From Porphyrobacter sp. CACIAM 03H1 (GTDB lineage: Bacteria > Pseudomonadota > Alphaproteobacteria > Sphingomonadales > Sphingomonadaceae): DNA of 64,000 nt. A model generated the notes under the pieces. It was given only the letters and a program-made list of their open reading frames with translations, ran no database searches and was not told the origin of the DNA. Of this stretch, positions 1-7,785 are shown piece after piece. Each line of letters starts with the position of its first letter. The stretch's first letter is position 1. The stretch lies in the NCBI RefSeq assembly GCF_002215495.1, contig NZ_CP021378.1:1550764-1614763 (forward strand). The letters run 5' to 3'. The translations under genes were made by a program, and so were the position numbers.

Positions 1-628
1 CGGTCGCCATGTCCCACAGCCGGCAGCCGTCCGGGCTGATCTCGTCGGCGAGGATCACGCGGCTGTAATCGCCGTCGTAGAGGCGGCCGAACTCAAGCTT
101 GAAGTCGATCAGGCGGATGTCGATCGCGGCGAACATCCCGCACAGGAAATCGTTGATGCGGATCGCCATCGAGGAGATGTCGTGCATCTCGTCGTTGCTG
201 GCCCAGTTGAAGCAGGCGATGTGTTCCTCGGCCACCAGCGGATCGCCGAGCGCATCGTCCTTGTAATAATACTCGATCAGCGTGTGGGGCAGCGGCTCGC
301 CTTCCTCGATCCCGAGGCGCTTGGAGATCGAGCCGGCGGCGACGTTCCTCACCACCACTTCGAGCGGGATGATGTCGACCTGCCGGATCAGCTGCTCGCG
401 CATGTTGAGGCGGCGGATGAAGTGGGTGGGGATGCCGATATGGCCGAGGCGGGTGAAGACGTGCTCGCTGATGCGGTTGTTGATCACGCCCTTGCCGTTG
501 ATCGTGCCCTTCTTCTCGGCGTTGAAGGCGGTCGCGTCGTCCTTGAAGTACTGGATGAGCGTGCCCGGTTCGGGGCCCTCGTAGAGGATCTTGGCCTTGC
601 CTTCGTAGAGCTTGGTGCGGCGGGACAT
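1..628 (-). CDS. purC: Phosphoribosylaminoimidazole-succinocarboxamide synthase, 3' part outside window
   Basis: SAICAR synthetase condenses CAIR with aspartate in cytoplasmic purine synthesis, using ATP. About 209 N-terminal residues are visible; the gene runs off the left edge. The protein opens [13 protein letters not shown], the family's usual start, and contains [14 protein letters not shown] (about 87-100) and IDFKLEFG (about 174-181), both typical of PurC. The ATG at 628 is the first plausible start after the tRNA. It lies 23 bases downstream of tRNA-Phe on the same strand and may be read through from it. Identity is secure; only the truncation limits the call. Confidence 0.97.
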   Translation of the reverse strand, partial: MSRRTKLYEGKAKILYEGPEPGTLIQYFKDDATAFNAEKKGTINGKGVINNRISEHVFTRLGHIGIPTHFIRRLNMREQLIRQVDIIPLEVVVRNVAAGSISKRLGIEEGEPLPHTLIEYYYKDDALGDPLVAEEHIACFNWASNDEMHDISSMAIRINDFLCGMFAAIDIRLIDFKLEFGRLYDGDYSRVILADEISPDGCRLWDMAT

Positions 629-651
629 CGACGGTTTCCCTTTTCAGCGAA

Positions 652-727
652 TGGTGCCCGGGGGCGGATTTGAACCACCGACACGCGGATTTTCAATCCG
701 CTGCTCTACCCCTGAGCTACCCGGGCA
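652..727 (-). tRNA. tRNA-Phe (anticodon GAA)
   Basis: Read on the minus strand this 76-base stretch begins TGCCCGGGTAGCTCAGGGG and ends in an encoded CCA. The acceptor stem pairs TGCCCGG with the 3' CCGGGCA. The anticodon loop is TTGAAAA, giving anticodon GAA, and the T-arm contains GGTTCAAATCC. All four arms can be drawn. No integrase or repeated 3' end is visible nearby, so there is no sign that it serves as an attachment site. Confidence 0.97.
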
Positions 728-855
728 TTCGCTGCGAGCGACGGGGCGAAGCCATCTGGCTGCCCCGGCGAGCAAATGAGAGCGGCCCTATGGCGAAGGG
801 CGCGGGGGTTGGCAAGGGGTTTTCACGCCCTTTTTTCGCCTTTCTCCGCGGTGGC

Positions 856-1041
856 TCAATCCTGCTCGCGCCAGCTTTCCTGCGCGAGTTCCTCGGGATC
901 GGCCGGAGGGCCGGGAACGGCATAGGAATCGGAAAACCAGCGCGCCAGATCGCGGTCCTTGCAACGCTGCGAACAGAAGGGATGATAGCTTTCCGAGCGC
1001 GGCTTGCGGCAGATCGGACAGGGCTTGGGCTTGGTGGTCAT
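856..1041 (-). CDS. yacG: Zinc-binding DNA gyrase inhibitor YacG
   Basis: A 61-residue protein with the YacG zinc site CPIC (residues 8-11) and CSQRC (23-27). E. coli YacG binds GyrB and inhibits gyrase; that role here is by family. The C-terminus (about 36-61) is acidic and probably disordered, as in homologues. The ATG at 1041 overlaps the TGA of the upstream RNase E/G-like gene by 4 bases, implying coupled translation. The maf, RNase-like, yacG order on one strand is compact and probably one operon. Confidence 0.93.
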   Translation of the reverse strand: MTTKPKPCPICRKPRSESYHPFCSQRCKDRDLARWFSDSYAVPGPPADPEELAQESWREQD

Positions 1042-1991
1042 GCCGGTACGACTTGGGCACTGGGCGCTTCGAGCGCAAGTCCGGGATCGGTCTCCACCCG
1101 CACCGCGCGGCCCGTGCGGCGGCGCAGGTCCTCGAGCCACTCCGGCCTGAGCTTCGCCTTGATTGCGGGGTGCACCGTCAGCAGCGTGACGCCCGCGCCT
1201 TCGACCCTTTCGGCCTGACGCAGGGCAAAGCGCGCGCACATCCCCGTGCGCGAGGTGGCGAAACGGTGGAGGAGCGAGGGCCCTTCGAGCCGCGCGACGA
1301 TCTGGACGAAGCCGAACCCGTTCATCGCGGTGCGTTCGTGCGGCCAGTGGTCGAGCGCCGCCGCCAGCGCGTCGTCGACCGCGCGGCGATCCGCCTTGGC
1401 CTCGATGGTGGGGAAGTCGATCCCGATGTTGCCGCCGCTCTCGAACCACGCCAGCGCGGCCGCGATGGCGGGGACCGCGGCGAGGGCCAGCGCGGTCGGG
1501 GCTAGCTCGCCGTCGATGTCGATGACGGTCATGGCCGGCGTCGCGGCGCACAGGATCTCGCCGCCCGCAAAGGCGATCGCGCCGGCCGATGCCGCGTGCC
1601 AGACATCCTCCCACAGGCCTTGCGGGAACCGGCGGACGATCTCGCCCTCGATTTCGACCGGATCATTGCCTGGGTCGGCCTCGCCCAGCCAGCGGGCCTG
1701 CGCGCGCTTGAGACGTCCGCGTTCGTGGATCGGTGCGCGGGTCAGGCGCACCTTGCCTGCAACGCCCTCCGTCGCCTCGCGCGGCAGGTGGTCGATCAGC
1801 GCCTCGCTGCCGGTGTCGAGTGTCGCGATCCCGCGCCGGGTGCCGGCGAATCGCCGGGTCAGGCGTGCCGCGTGGACCGCACCGCAGACCGGCTCGCCCG
1901 GCCACCGCAGCCGTGCCGCCAGCACGCGCCCGCCCTCCACCAGCAGGGCCCGGGTCTCCCCGATGCCCTCTTCGACGAGCCACTCAGCCAA
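1038..1991 (-). CDS. Short ribonuclease E/G-like protein
   Basis: A 317-residue protein resembling the catalytic half of RNase E/G. The central and C-terminal parts carry VIDIDGE and GGNIGIDFPT, matching the segments that hold the two catalytic aspartates in RNase E, and the FPQGLWEDVWH region resembles the family's 5'-sensor area. It is much shorter than RNase G (about 490 residues): no N-terminal S1 domain is evident and the CPxC zinc link is missing. A TTG at 1991 is chosen because it starts just inside the end of maf (8-base overlap); translation upstream of it gives no family-like residues. Cleavage activity is inferred; it could be a degenerate paralogue. Confidence 0.72.
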   Translation of the reverse strand: MAEWLVEEGIGETRALLVEGGRVLAARLRWPGEPVCGAVHAARLTRRFAGTRRGIATLDTGSEALIDHLPREATEGVAGKVRLTRAPIHERGRLKRAQARWLGEADPGNDPVEIEGEIVRRFPQGLWEDVWHAASAGAIAFAGGEILCAATPAMTVIDIDGELAPTALALAAVPAIAAALAWFESGGNIGIDFPTIEAKADRRAVDDALAAALDHWPHERTAMNGFGFVQIVARLEGPSLLHRFATSRTGMCARFALRQAERVEGAGVTLLTVHPAIKAKLRPEWLEDLRRRTGRAVRVETDPGLALEAPSAQVVPA

Positions 1992-2556
1992 TGGGGAACC
2001 CGGCCGCCTTGAGCAGCGCGCGGGCATGGTAGAGCGGCAGGCCCATCACCCCCGAATGGCTGCCGTGGATCCAGCGGATCAGCCCTTCCGCGGCACCCTG
2101 GATGGCATAGCCGCCGGCCTTGCCCCGCCACTCGCCGCCTGCGAGGTAATCGGCGATCTCCTGCGCGCTCAGGCGCTTGAAGCACACCACCGTCTCGTCG
2201 AGCCGCTCGCGCACAGTGCCGTCGGGCGCGCGCAGCACGACGCTCGAGAGCACCTGGTGCCGCCGCCCGCTCATCAGTTCGAGACAGGCGCGGGCCTCGG
2301 CCTCGTCTTCCGTCTTGGGAAGGATCCGCCGACCCACCGCCACCACGGTGTCGCCCGCCAGCACGAAGCCGGGGGCGTTCACCGCAAGCGCCTTCTCGCG
2401 TCCCATGCGCAAGGCATAGTAGCGCGGCTGCTCGCCCTTCAGCGGGGTCTCGTCGATATCGGCAGGGGTAACGGCGTCGGGTGCCAGGCCGAGCCGGCCC
2501 AGCAGCTCGCGCCGCCGGGGGGAGGCCGATGCCAGTGTCAGATGGAGAGAGCCCAT
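1984..2556 (-). CDS. maf: Maf-like nucleoside triphosphate pyrophosphatase
   Basis: A 190-residue Maf/YhdE/YceF family protein. These enzymes hydrolyse non-canonical or methylated NTPs (dTTP/UTP or m7GTP, depending on subfamily) and were first described as septum inhibitors. The signature LASASPRRRELL is at residues 8-19 and VLAGDTVV, which holds the catalytic Asp, is near 66-73. Length matches the family. It starts 18 bases after infA and its end overlaps the RNase E/G-like gene. Subfamily specificity was not resolved. Confidence 0.95.
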   Translation of the reverse strand: MGSLHLTLASASPRRRELLGRLGLAPDAVTPADIDETPLKGEQPRYYALRMGREKALAVNAPGFVLAGDTVVAVGRRILPKTEDEAEARACLELMSGRRHQVLSSVVLRAPDGTVRERLDETVVCFKRLSAQEIADYLAGGEWRGKAGGYAIQGAAEGLIRWIHGSHSGVMGLPLYHARALLKAAGFPIG

Positions 2557-2574
2557 CCGGCGGGCCCTTGGGCC

Positions 2575-2820
2575 TTACTGCGGACCGGGGCCGCCGCGAC
2601 CCGGCATGAAGCGGTAGGTGATGCGCGCCTTGGTGAGATCGTAGGGCGTCAGCTCGCACAGCACCTCGTCGCCCACCAGCACGCGAATGCGGTTCTTGCG
2701 CATCTTGCCCGCAGTGTGGCCGAGCACTTCATGGCCGTTTTCAAGCTCCACCCGGAACATCGCATTGGGCAACAGTTCGACCACGCGCCCGCGCATTTCG
2801 AGGAGTTCTTCCTTGGCCAT
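2575..2820 (-). CDS. infA: Translation initiation factor IF-1
   Basis: IF-1 binds the 30S A site during initiation. The 81-residue product starts [20 protein letters not shown] and includes the OB-fold segment [17 protein letters not shown]. Most bacterial IF-1 proteins have about 72 residues; the extra tail here is Gly/Pro-rich ([10 protein letters not shown]), which is common in alphaproteobacteria. The ATG at 2820 matches the universal IF-1 N-terminus. It heads the infA-maf-RNase-yacG run. Confidence 0.97.
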   Translation of the reverse strand: MAKEELLEMRGRVVELLPNAMFRVELENGHEVLGHTAGKMRKNRIRVLVGDEVLCELTPYDLTKARITYRFMPGRGGPGPQ

Positions 2821-3056
2821 GAAATTCCTTCGTATTCCCGTTGCGGCGCACAATACGCCCGTCGATGTGGGGCTGCGCTTTAGCGATGCGGGAACCAAAA
2901 GGGAAGGCTCGTGCGTTAGGGCGGTGATCTGCGGGTTTTCGCAGGTTCGGGATCGGGCGCATTATGCGTTGCCGATCGGCGACCTGTATTCGCCGACGGC
3001 CTGCACGGGAGCGGTAAAAGCCGCCCTGACCGAAGAACTGCAATCGAAGGGACACC

Positions 3057-6000
3057 ATGAACCTCTCCCCGCTCTCCCGCGCGATGCTGCGCGCAGGCAC
3101 CTGTGCACTGGGGCTGGCCATGACGCTGCCGCCGGTCGCTGCCGAGACCGGCGCCACCGCCGGTGCGGCCGTGCAGCCGCAGCCCGGCCCTCCGGCCGAG
3201 CCGGAGGAGGAAGAGCCCGCCAGCGCCAGCGATGCGGGTTCGGTCACCCCCAACGAGATCATCGTGCGCTCCGGGCGGCTCAAGGGCCAGCTGTTCGTCG
3301 ACCAGGCCCCGCTGCTCGAGCTCGACGAGACTGCCATCGCTTCGGAAGGCGTGACCTCGATCACCGACCTCATCGCCCAGATCAGCGCCCGCACCGGCTC
3401 GGCGCGGGGGCGCGGGGGCGGCGGACCGGTGATCCTCGTCAACGGCATCCGCATCGGCTCCTTCCGCGAATTCGCCAACTACCCGCCCGAGGCGCTCGCG
3501 CGGGTCGAGGTGTTCCCCGAGGAAGTCGCCCAGCGCTTCGGCTTCCCGCCCGATCGCCGCGTGATCAACCTGATCCTCAAGGACAATTACGCCAACCGCC
3601 AGCTCGACCTCGAGTTCGAGGCGCCCTCGCGCGGGGGCTACAGCCGCAACGAGCAGCAGCTCGGCCTGCTGAAGATCGCCAATGGCGGGCGGATCAACGC
3701 CAGCATCCGGTTGGAGGACACCAACCTCCTGACCGAGGACGAACGCGACGTTCCCCAGACGCCGGGTTCGATCTCGCAGGTCGCGACCGATCCCGACCAG
3801 GCCGCCTTCCGCAGCCTGCTCGCCGACACCTTCGGCATCGACGCCAACGTGTCCTGGGCCAAGGCGATCATCGACAGCGGCACCTCCCTGAGTGCCAACC
3901 TCAACTACGCCCGCAACGAAAGCCGCAGCCTCGACGGGCTCAACACCGTGGTGCTGCGCAATGCGGCCAACCCGGACGGCCTGCGCCGCACCTTCGGCGA
4001 GGACACCCCGCTGGCGCGGCGCAATTCGAGCGACACGATCTCGGCCGCCGGATCGGTGACCAGGCCGGTCAATTCGTTCCGCCTGACGAGCACCTTCGAT
4101 GGCTCGTTCACCGAGAGCGAGACCGAGATCGACCGGCGACTGCGCGCCGACCAGCTCGCGGTCTTCCAGGCCGCTGCGCTTGCCGGCACGCTGGCGCTCA
4201 ACGGTCCTCTGCCGGCAGACACCGCCAACGGTTTCGACACGGCGCGCAGCCGGGTGATCAACGGCAGCACGCTGACAACGCTCGAAGGCCCGCTCGGCGA
4301 GCTTCCGGCGGGCGAGGTGCTGGCGACCTTCGACCTGCGCCTCGACTGGCAGCGGATCGAGAGCGCCGACACCCGTTCGGCGACCGAGGTCACGCTGACC
4401 CGGCGCAACCTGTCGACCGGGGCCAATGTCGTGATCCCGCTCACCAGCCGCCGCGACGAGTTCCTCGATGCGCTCGGTGACTTCACGCTCAACCTGCAGG
4501 CGGGCGTTGACGACCTCAGCGACTTCGGCGTGCTTGGCGACTGGAACGCGGGCCTGACCTGGAAGCCGTTCGACGGGCTCGACCTGTCGGCGACCTATAT
4601 CTGGCGGGAGGTGGCGCCGGGGCTGGCGCAGCTCGGCAATCCGCAGATCGTCAACCTCAACGTCCCCGTGTTCGACTTCGTGCGCGGCGAGACCGTGCTG
4701 GCCGATGTCACCACCGGGGGCAACCCCGCGCTCCCGCCCGAAACCCAGCGCGACTGGAAGTTCTCGGCCAACTGGTCGCTGCCCTTCTGGGAGAACTCGC
4801 GGTTCGCGGTCGACTACATCCGCAACCGCTCGGACAACGTGGTCAGCGGCTTCCCGCAGATCACCGCCGACATCGAGGCCGCCTTCCCGGGCCGCGTCAC
4901 CCGCAACGCCGCCGGACGTCTGATCGCCGTCGACCGCCGTCCGGTGAGCTTCGCCGAGACCCGCGCGGACCGGCTGCAGTTCACCTTCTCGACCAACGGC
5001 AGCATCGGCGCGCCGGCGGGTGGCCCCGGCGGACCCTTCGGCGGTGGCGGCGGACGCCCCGGCGGTGGGGGCGGCGCGCCTGCCGCGGCCGCCCAGCCGG
5101 CCCCGCCGACCACCGGACCGGCCCCCGCACCCCAGCCGGGCGCCGGTGGGCCTCCCGCCGGGGGCTTCGGCGGCGGCTTCGCCCCGACCCCCGAACAGCG
5201 CGAGCAGTTCATGGCCTTCCGCGCCCGGCTTTGCGCCGATGACGGGGAGGCCTTCCTGACGAAGCTCGTCGCCGCCATCGACAGCGGCGCGGACATCTCG
5301 GCCGAATACCCCGGGATCGACGCCGCGCGGCTCGCCCCGATGCTCGCCCGCCTGCGCGGCGCGGACGGCAAGATCGACCCTGCGCGCCTTGCCCAGTTCC
5401 GCACCCGCATCTGCGCCATCGACCCGGCGATGATGGGCGGCGGCGCGGCGGGGGGTGCTCCCGGCGGCGCGCCTGCCGGACGTCCGGCGGGGCAGGCCAT
5501 GCCCCCGGCGCTCGCCGCCTTCCGCGAGCGGGCCTGCGGCCCCGACGGCACCGCGGCGATCGCCCAGCTGGTCGGCAAGATCGAGCGCGGCGAGGATGTC
5601 TCGGCCGAACTGCCGGGCGTTGATCCGGCCTTCATCAAGATGGCGCTCGACCGTTCGCGCCGCCCCGACGGGACGATCCCGCCCGAGGCGCTCGAGCAGT
5701 TCAAGCAGCGCTTCTGCGCCGCGGCACCGCCGTCCGGCGGGGCTCCGGGTGCCGGCGGTGCTCCGGGTGGCGGGGGTGCGCCTGCGGGCGGCCCGGCCTT
5801 CAACCCGCTCGCGGGCGGGCGGCAGATGCAGGGCTGGCGCTACTTCTTCAACCTGACCCACACGATCGAGCTCGCCAACGAGATCCTGATCGCGCCGGGC
5901 ATTGCCCCGCTCGACCAGCTCGACGGGCAGGCCACCGGTGCCTTCGGCCTGCCTCGCCATTCGAGCCGGCTGGAAGCGGGCCTGTTCGGCAAGGGCGTCG

Positions 6001-6302
6001 GCTTCCGCCTTTCGGGCATCTACACCGGCGAAACCCGGCTCGACGGGGCGGTCGGCACCAGCGACCTGTTCTTCGACGACATCGTGACCTTCAACCTGCG
6101 CATCTTCGCCAATATGGGCGAGGTGACGGGGAAGAACGAGGGCCTGATGAAGGACCTGCGCGTAAGTCTCGTCGCCGACAACGTCTTCGATGCGCAGCGC
6201 CGGGTGCGGGACTCGGCCGGTGTCACGCCGGTCAACTACAATCCCTTCGTGATCGACCCGCTCGGGCTCTATCTCGGGATCGACCTCAGGAAGCTGTTCT
6301 GA
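3057..6302 (+). CDS. TonB-dependent receptor-like outer membrane protein with inserted cysteine repeats
   Basis: A 1081-residue outer membrane protein. Residues 1-29 form a Sec signal peptide. A plug-like region follows (about 66-190, with TSITDLIAQIS and VILVNGIRIGSFREF), then beta-barrel strands ending in an aromatic C-terminal residue (KLF). A GAAGGGACACC Shine-Dalgarno stretch precedes the ATG. Residues about 655-920 are unlike a normal loop: Gly/Pro-rich linkers separate two 70-residue repeats (718-787 and 819-888), each bounded by cysteines. The barrel resumes near 920. The substrate is unknown and no partner genes flank it. The family is confident as a plug-barrel receptor; TonB dependence is inferred, since I did not find a clear TonB box. 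Confidence 0.88.
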   Translation: MNLSPLSRAMLRAGTCALGLAMTLPPVAAETGATAGAAVQPQPGPPAEPEEEEPASASDAGSVTPNEIIVRSGRLKGQLFVDQAPLLELDETAIASEGVTSITDLIAQISARTGSARGRGGGGPVILVNGIRIGSFREFANYPPEALARVEVFPEEVAQRFGFPPDRRVINLILKDNYANRQLDLEFEAPSRGGYSRNEQQLGLLKIANGGRINASIRLEDTNLLTEDERDVPQTPGSISQVATDPDQAAFRSLLADTFGIDANVSWAKAIIDSGTSLSANLNYARNESRSLDGLNTVVLRNAANPDGLRRTFGEDTPLARRNSSDTISAAGSVTRPVNSFRLTSTFDGSFTESETEIDRRLRADQLAVFQAAALAGTLALNGPLPADTANGFDTARSRVINGSTLTTLEGPLGELPAGEVLATFDLRLDWQRIESADTRSATEVTLTRRNLSTGANVVIPLTSRRDEFLDALGDFTLNLQAGVDDLSDFGVLGDWNAGLTWKPFDGLDLSATYIWREVAPGLAQLGNPQIVNLNVPVFDFVRGETVLADVTTGGNPALPPETQRDWKFSANWSLPFWENSRFAVDYIRNRSDNVVSGFPQITADIEAAFPGRVTRNAAGRLIAVDRRPVSFAETRADRLQFTFSTNGSIGAPAGGPGGPFGGGGGRPGGGGGAPAAAAQPAPPTTGPAPAPQPGAGGPPAGGFGGGFAPTPEQREQFMAFRARLCADDGEAFLTKLVAAIDSGADISAEYPGIDAARLAPMLARLRGADGKIDPARLAQFRTRICAIDPAMMGGGAAGGAPGGAPAGRPAGQAMPPALAAFRERACGPDGTAAIAQLVGKIERGEDVSAELPGVDPAFIKMALDRSRRPDGTIPPEALEQFKQRFCAAAPPSGGAPGAGGAPGGGGAPAGGPAFNPLAGGRQMQGWRYFFNLTHTIELANEILIAPGIAPLDQLDGQATGAFGLPRHSSRLEAGLFGKGVGFRLSGIYTGETRLDGAVGTSDLFFDDIVTFNLRIFANMGEVTGKNEGLMKDLRVSLVADNVFDAQRRVRDSAGVTPVNYNPFVIDPLGLYLGIDLRKLF
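5208..5720 (+). repeat. Two in-frame 70-residue cysteine-bounded repeats inside the receptor
   Basis: Repeat A is 5208-5417 (residues 718-787) and repeat B is 5511-5720 (residues 819-888). They align without gaps on the pattern AFRxRxC-x2-DG, LV, SAExPGxD, DGxI, QFxxRxCA. Cysteines fall at the same places: 726/786 in A and 827/887 in B, 59 residues apart. About 30 residues of Gly/Ala/Pro linker separate them. The arrangement implies an internal duplication within an extracellular or periplasmic insertion. Confidence 0.85.
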
Positions 6303-6310
6303 GCGGGGTG

Positions 6311-6344
6311 GCGAAGTTTACAAAGTTGACACTGTAAACTTCGC
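6311..6344. repeat. Perfect 12-bp inverted repeat with TTGACAC loop
   Basis: Arms GCGAAGTTTACA (6311-6322) and TGTAAACTTCGC (6333-6344) are perfect complements around a 10-base loop AAGTTGACAC. The element lies just after the receptor stop codon, between convergent genes. It may act as a two-way terminator or a protein site, but no U-tract follows. It shares 13 bases, AAGTTGACACTGT, with the next hairpin. Confidence 0.75.
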
Positions 6345-6385
6345 ATTCCTACACGAATTGCCCTGTAAATTCATGAGGTAAGGCG

Positions 6386-6422
6386 CGAAAAGCGAAGTTG
6401 ACACTGTGTTTTCGCTTTTTCG
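6386..6422. repeat. Second related hairpin with GAAGTTGACACTGT
   Basis: Arms CGCGAAAAGCGAA (about 6384-6396) and TTCGCTTTTTCGCG (6411-6424) pair with one bulged base; the loop again holds GTTGACACTGT. AAGTTGACACTGT occurs at 6323-6335 and 6395-6407. The T-run falls inside the 3' arm, so on the plus strand this could still stop transcription of the receptor gene. Confidence 0.65.
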
Positions 6423-6526
6423 CGGCCCCGGCGATTCGATCAGGCGCGGGCGCGGGGATGGACCATGGGAAAGAGCCGCAAGGGACATAGCGCGCGGCGC
6501 GGCAGTAGGAAAACGCCCGCTGCGCC

Positions 6527-7720
6527 TCAGGCCGTGCGCGCGCCCAGCGCCTCGGCGCAGGCATGGCCGCTCGCCCAGGCCCACTGGAAATTGTAGCCGC
6601 CGAGCCAGCCGGTGACGTCCACCGCCTCGCCGATGGCATAGAGGCCGGGCACCTTGCTCGCTTCCATCGTGCGGCTGGAGAGTTCGGCGGTGGCGATGCC
6701 CCCGGCGGTGACCTCGGCCTTGGCATAGCCCTCGGTCCCGTTCGGGGCGAAGCGCCAGTCGGCGAGCTTGGCCTGTGCGGCGCGCAGATCCCTGTCGCCG
6801 AGGTTCCCGAGCTCGCGGTCCAGCCCCAGCCGGTCGGCCAGCGCATCGGCGAGGCGATCGGGAAGCCGCTCGCGCAGGAGTGTGCGCAGGTGGGTGCGGG
6901 GGCGGTCGCGCTTGGCCTCGATCAGCCAGTCGGTCGCGGCCTCGGGAAGGAAGGTGATCCCCACCGGCTCGCCGTGCCGCCAGTAGCTCGACACCTGCAG
7001 GATCGCGGGGCCGGAGAGCCCCTTGTGCGTGAACAGCGCCGCCTCCGCGAACTCGGCCCGTCCGGCCCGCGCCCGCACCGGTGCGGCGACGCCCGAAAGC
7101 TCGCGGAACAGCGCCTCCTCGCCCCCGAGCGTCAGCGGGACGAGGGCGGGGCGGGGCTCGACCACCTTCAGGCCGAATTGCCGCGCCAGCCGGTAGGCGA
7201 AATCGCTCGCCCCCATCTTGGGGATCGAGGGCCCGCCGGTGGCGATCACCAGCGCGGGGGCCTGCCACGCGCGGCCATCGGCGGCGTTGACGGTGAAGGT
7301 GCCATCCTCTCCGCGCACGACCTTGGCGACATCGACCCCGCAGGTGAGGGTCACGAATTCGGGCGGGCATTCCTCCAGCAGCATCGCCACGATCTGCTTC
7401 GCCGAGCCGTCGCAGAACAGCTGCCCCAGCGTCTTCTCGTGCCATGCGATGCCGTAGCGATCGACCAGCGCGATGAAGTCGGCCGGGGTGTAGCGGGCGA
7501 GCGCGCTCTTGGCGAAATGGGGGTTGGCCGAGAGATAATTCGCCGGTCCCGCCCCGAGATTGGTGAAATTGCACCGTCCCCCGCCGGATATGAGGATCTT
7601 CTTGCCGGGAGCCTCGGCCTTCTCCAGCAGTGCCACGCGCACCCCGCGCTGCCCCGCCTGCCCGGCACAGAACAGTCCGGCCGCGCCCGCGCCGAGGATG
7701 ATGACGTCGCTTTGTTCCAC
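6527..7720 (-). CDS. BaiN/HI0933 family NAD(P)/FAD-dependent oxidoreductase
   Basis: A 397-residue flavoprotein of the HI0933/YhiN/BaiN family. The N-terminal Rossmann motif is DVIILGAGAAGLFCAG, followed by GGGRCNFTN, a hallmark of this family. The FAD-binding end is near the C-terminus (GLYAIGEAVDVTGWLGGYN). Substrates of most members are unknown. I chose a GTG start at 7720 (VEQSDVIILG), which fits the usual short N-terminus; a TTG at 7756 would add 12 atypical residues and crowd the divergent uvrC. It faces the receptor gene across the two hairpins. Confidence 0.9.
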   Translation of the reverse strand: MEQSDVIILGAGAAGLFCAGQAGQRGVRVALLEKAEAPGKKILISGGGRCNFTNLGAGPANYLSANPHFAKSALARYTPADFIALVDRYGIAWHEKTLGQLFCDGSAKQIVAMLLEECPPEFVTLTCGVDVAKVVRGEDGTFTVNAADGRAWQAPALVIATGGPSIPKMGASDFAYRLARQFGLKVVEPRPALVPLTLGGEEALFRELSGVAAPVRARAGRAEFAEAALFTHKGLSGPAILQVSSYWRHGEPVGITFLPEAATDWLIEAKRDRPRTHLRTLLRERLPDRLADALADRLGLDRELGNLGDRDLRAAQAKLADWRFAPNGTEGYAKAEVTAGGIATAELSSRTMEASKVPGLYAIGEAVDVTGWLGGYNFQWAWASGHACAEALGARTA

Positions 7721-7785
7721 GATCCTGCCGATAGGGGCGCGCGCGGCGATTGCCAATCGCCCCCCACCATCCCTATCTGACCCGC

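Noticed and set aside
652..727. tRNA-Phe as an integration site
   Set aside because: No integrase, no direct repeat of the tRNA 3' end and core genes on both sides.
2891..2917. EcfG-like element GGAAC-N18-CGTT upstream of infA and the receptor
   Set aside because: The spacing is 18 instead of the usual 16-17 and no other stress promoter supports it.
2916..5960. A 1014-codon minus-strand open frame opposite the receptor
   Set aside because: Same reason: shadow of the receptor coding strand, low-complexity composition, no start signal or motifs.
6311..6422. PpsR/CrtJ-type TGT-N12-ACA sites in the paired hairpins
   Set aside because: The half-sites are in the opposite order or at the wrong spacing, and no photosynthesis gene is nearby.
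7721..7756. Upstream TTG start for the BaiN-like flavoprotein
   Set aside because: It adds 12 residues not seen in the family, uses TTG and reaches into the short divergent uvrC promoter gap.
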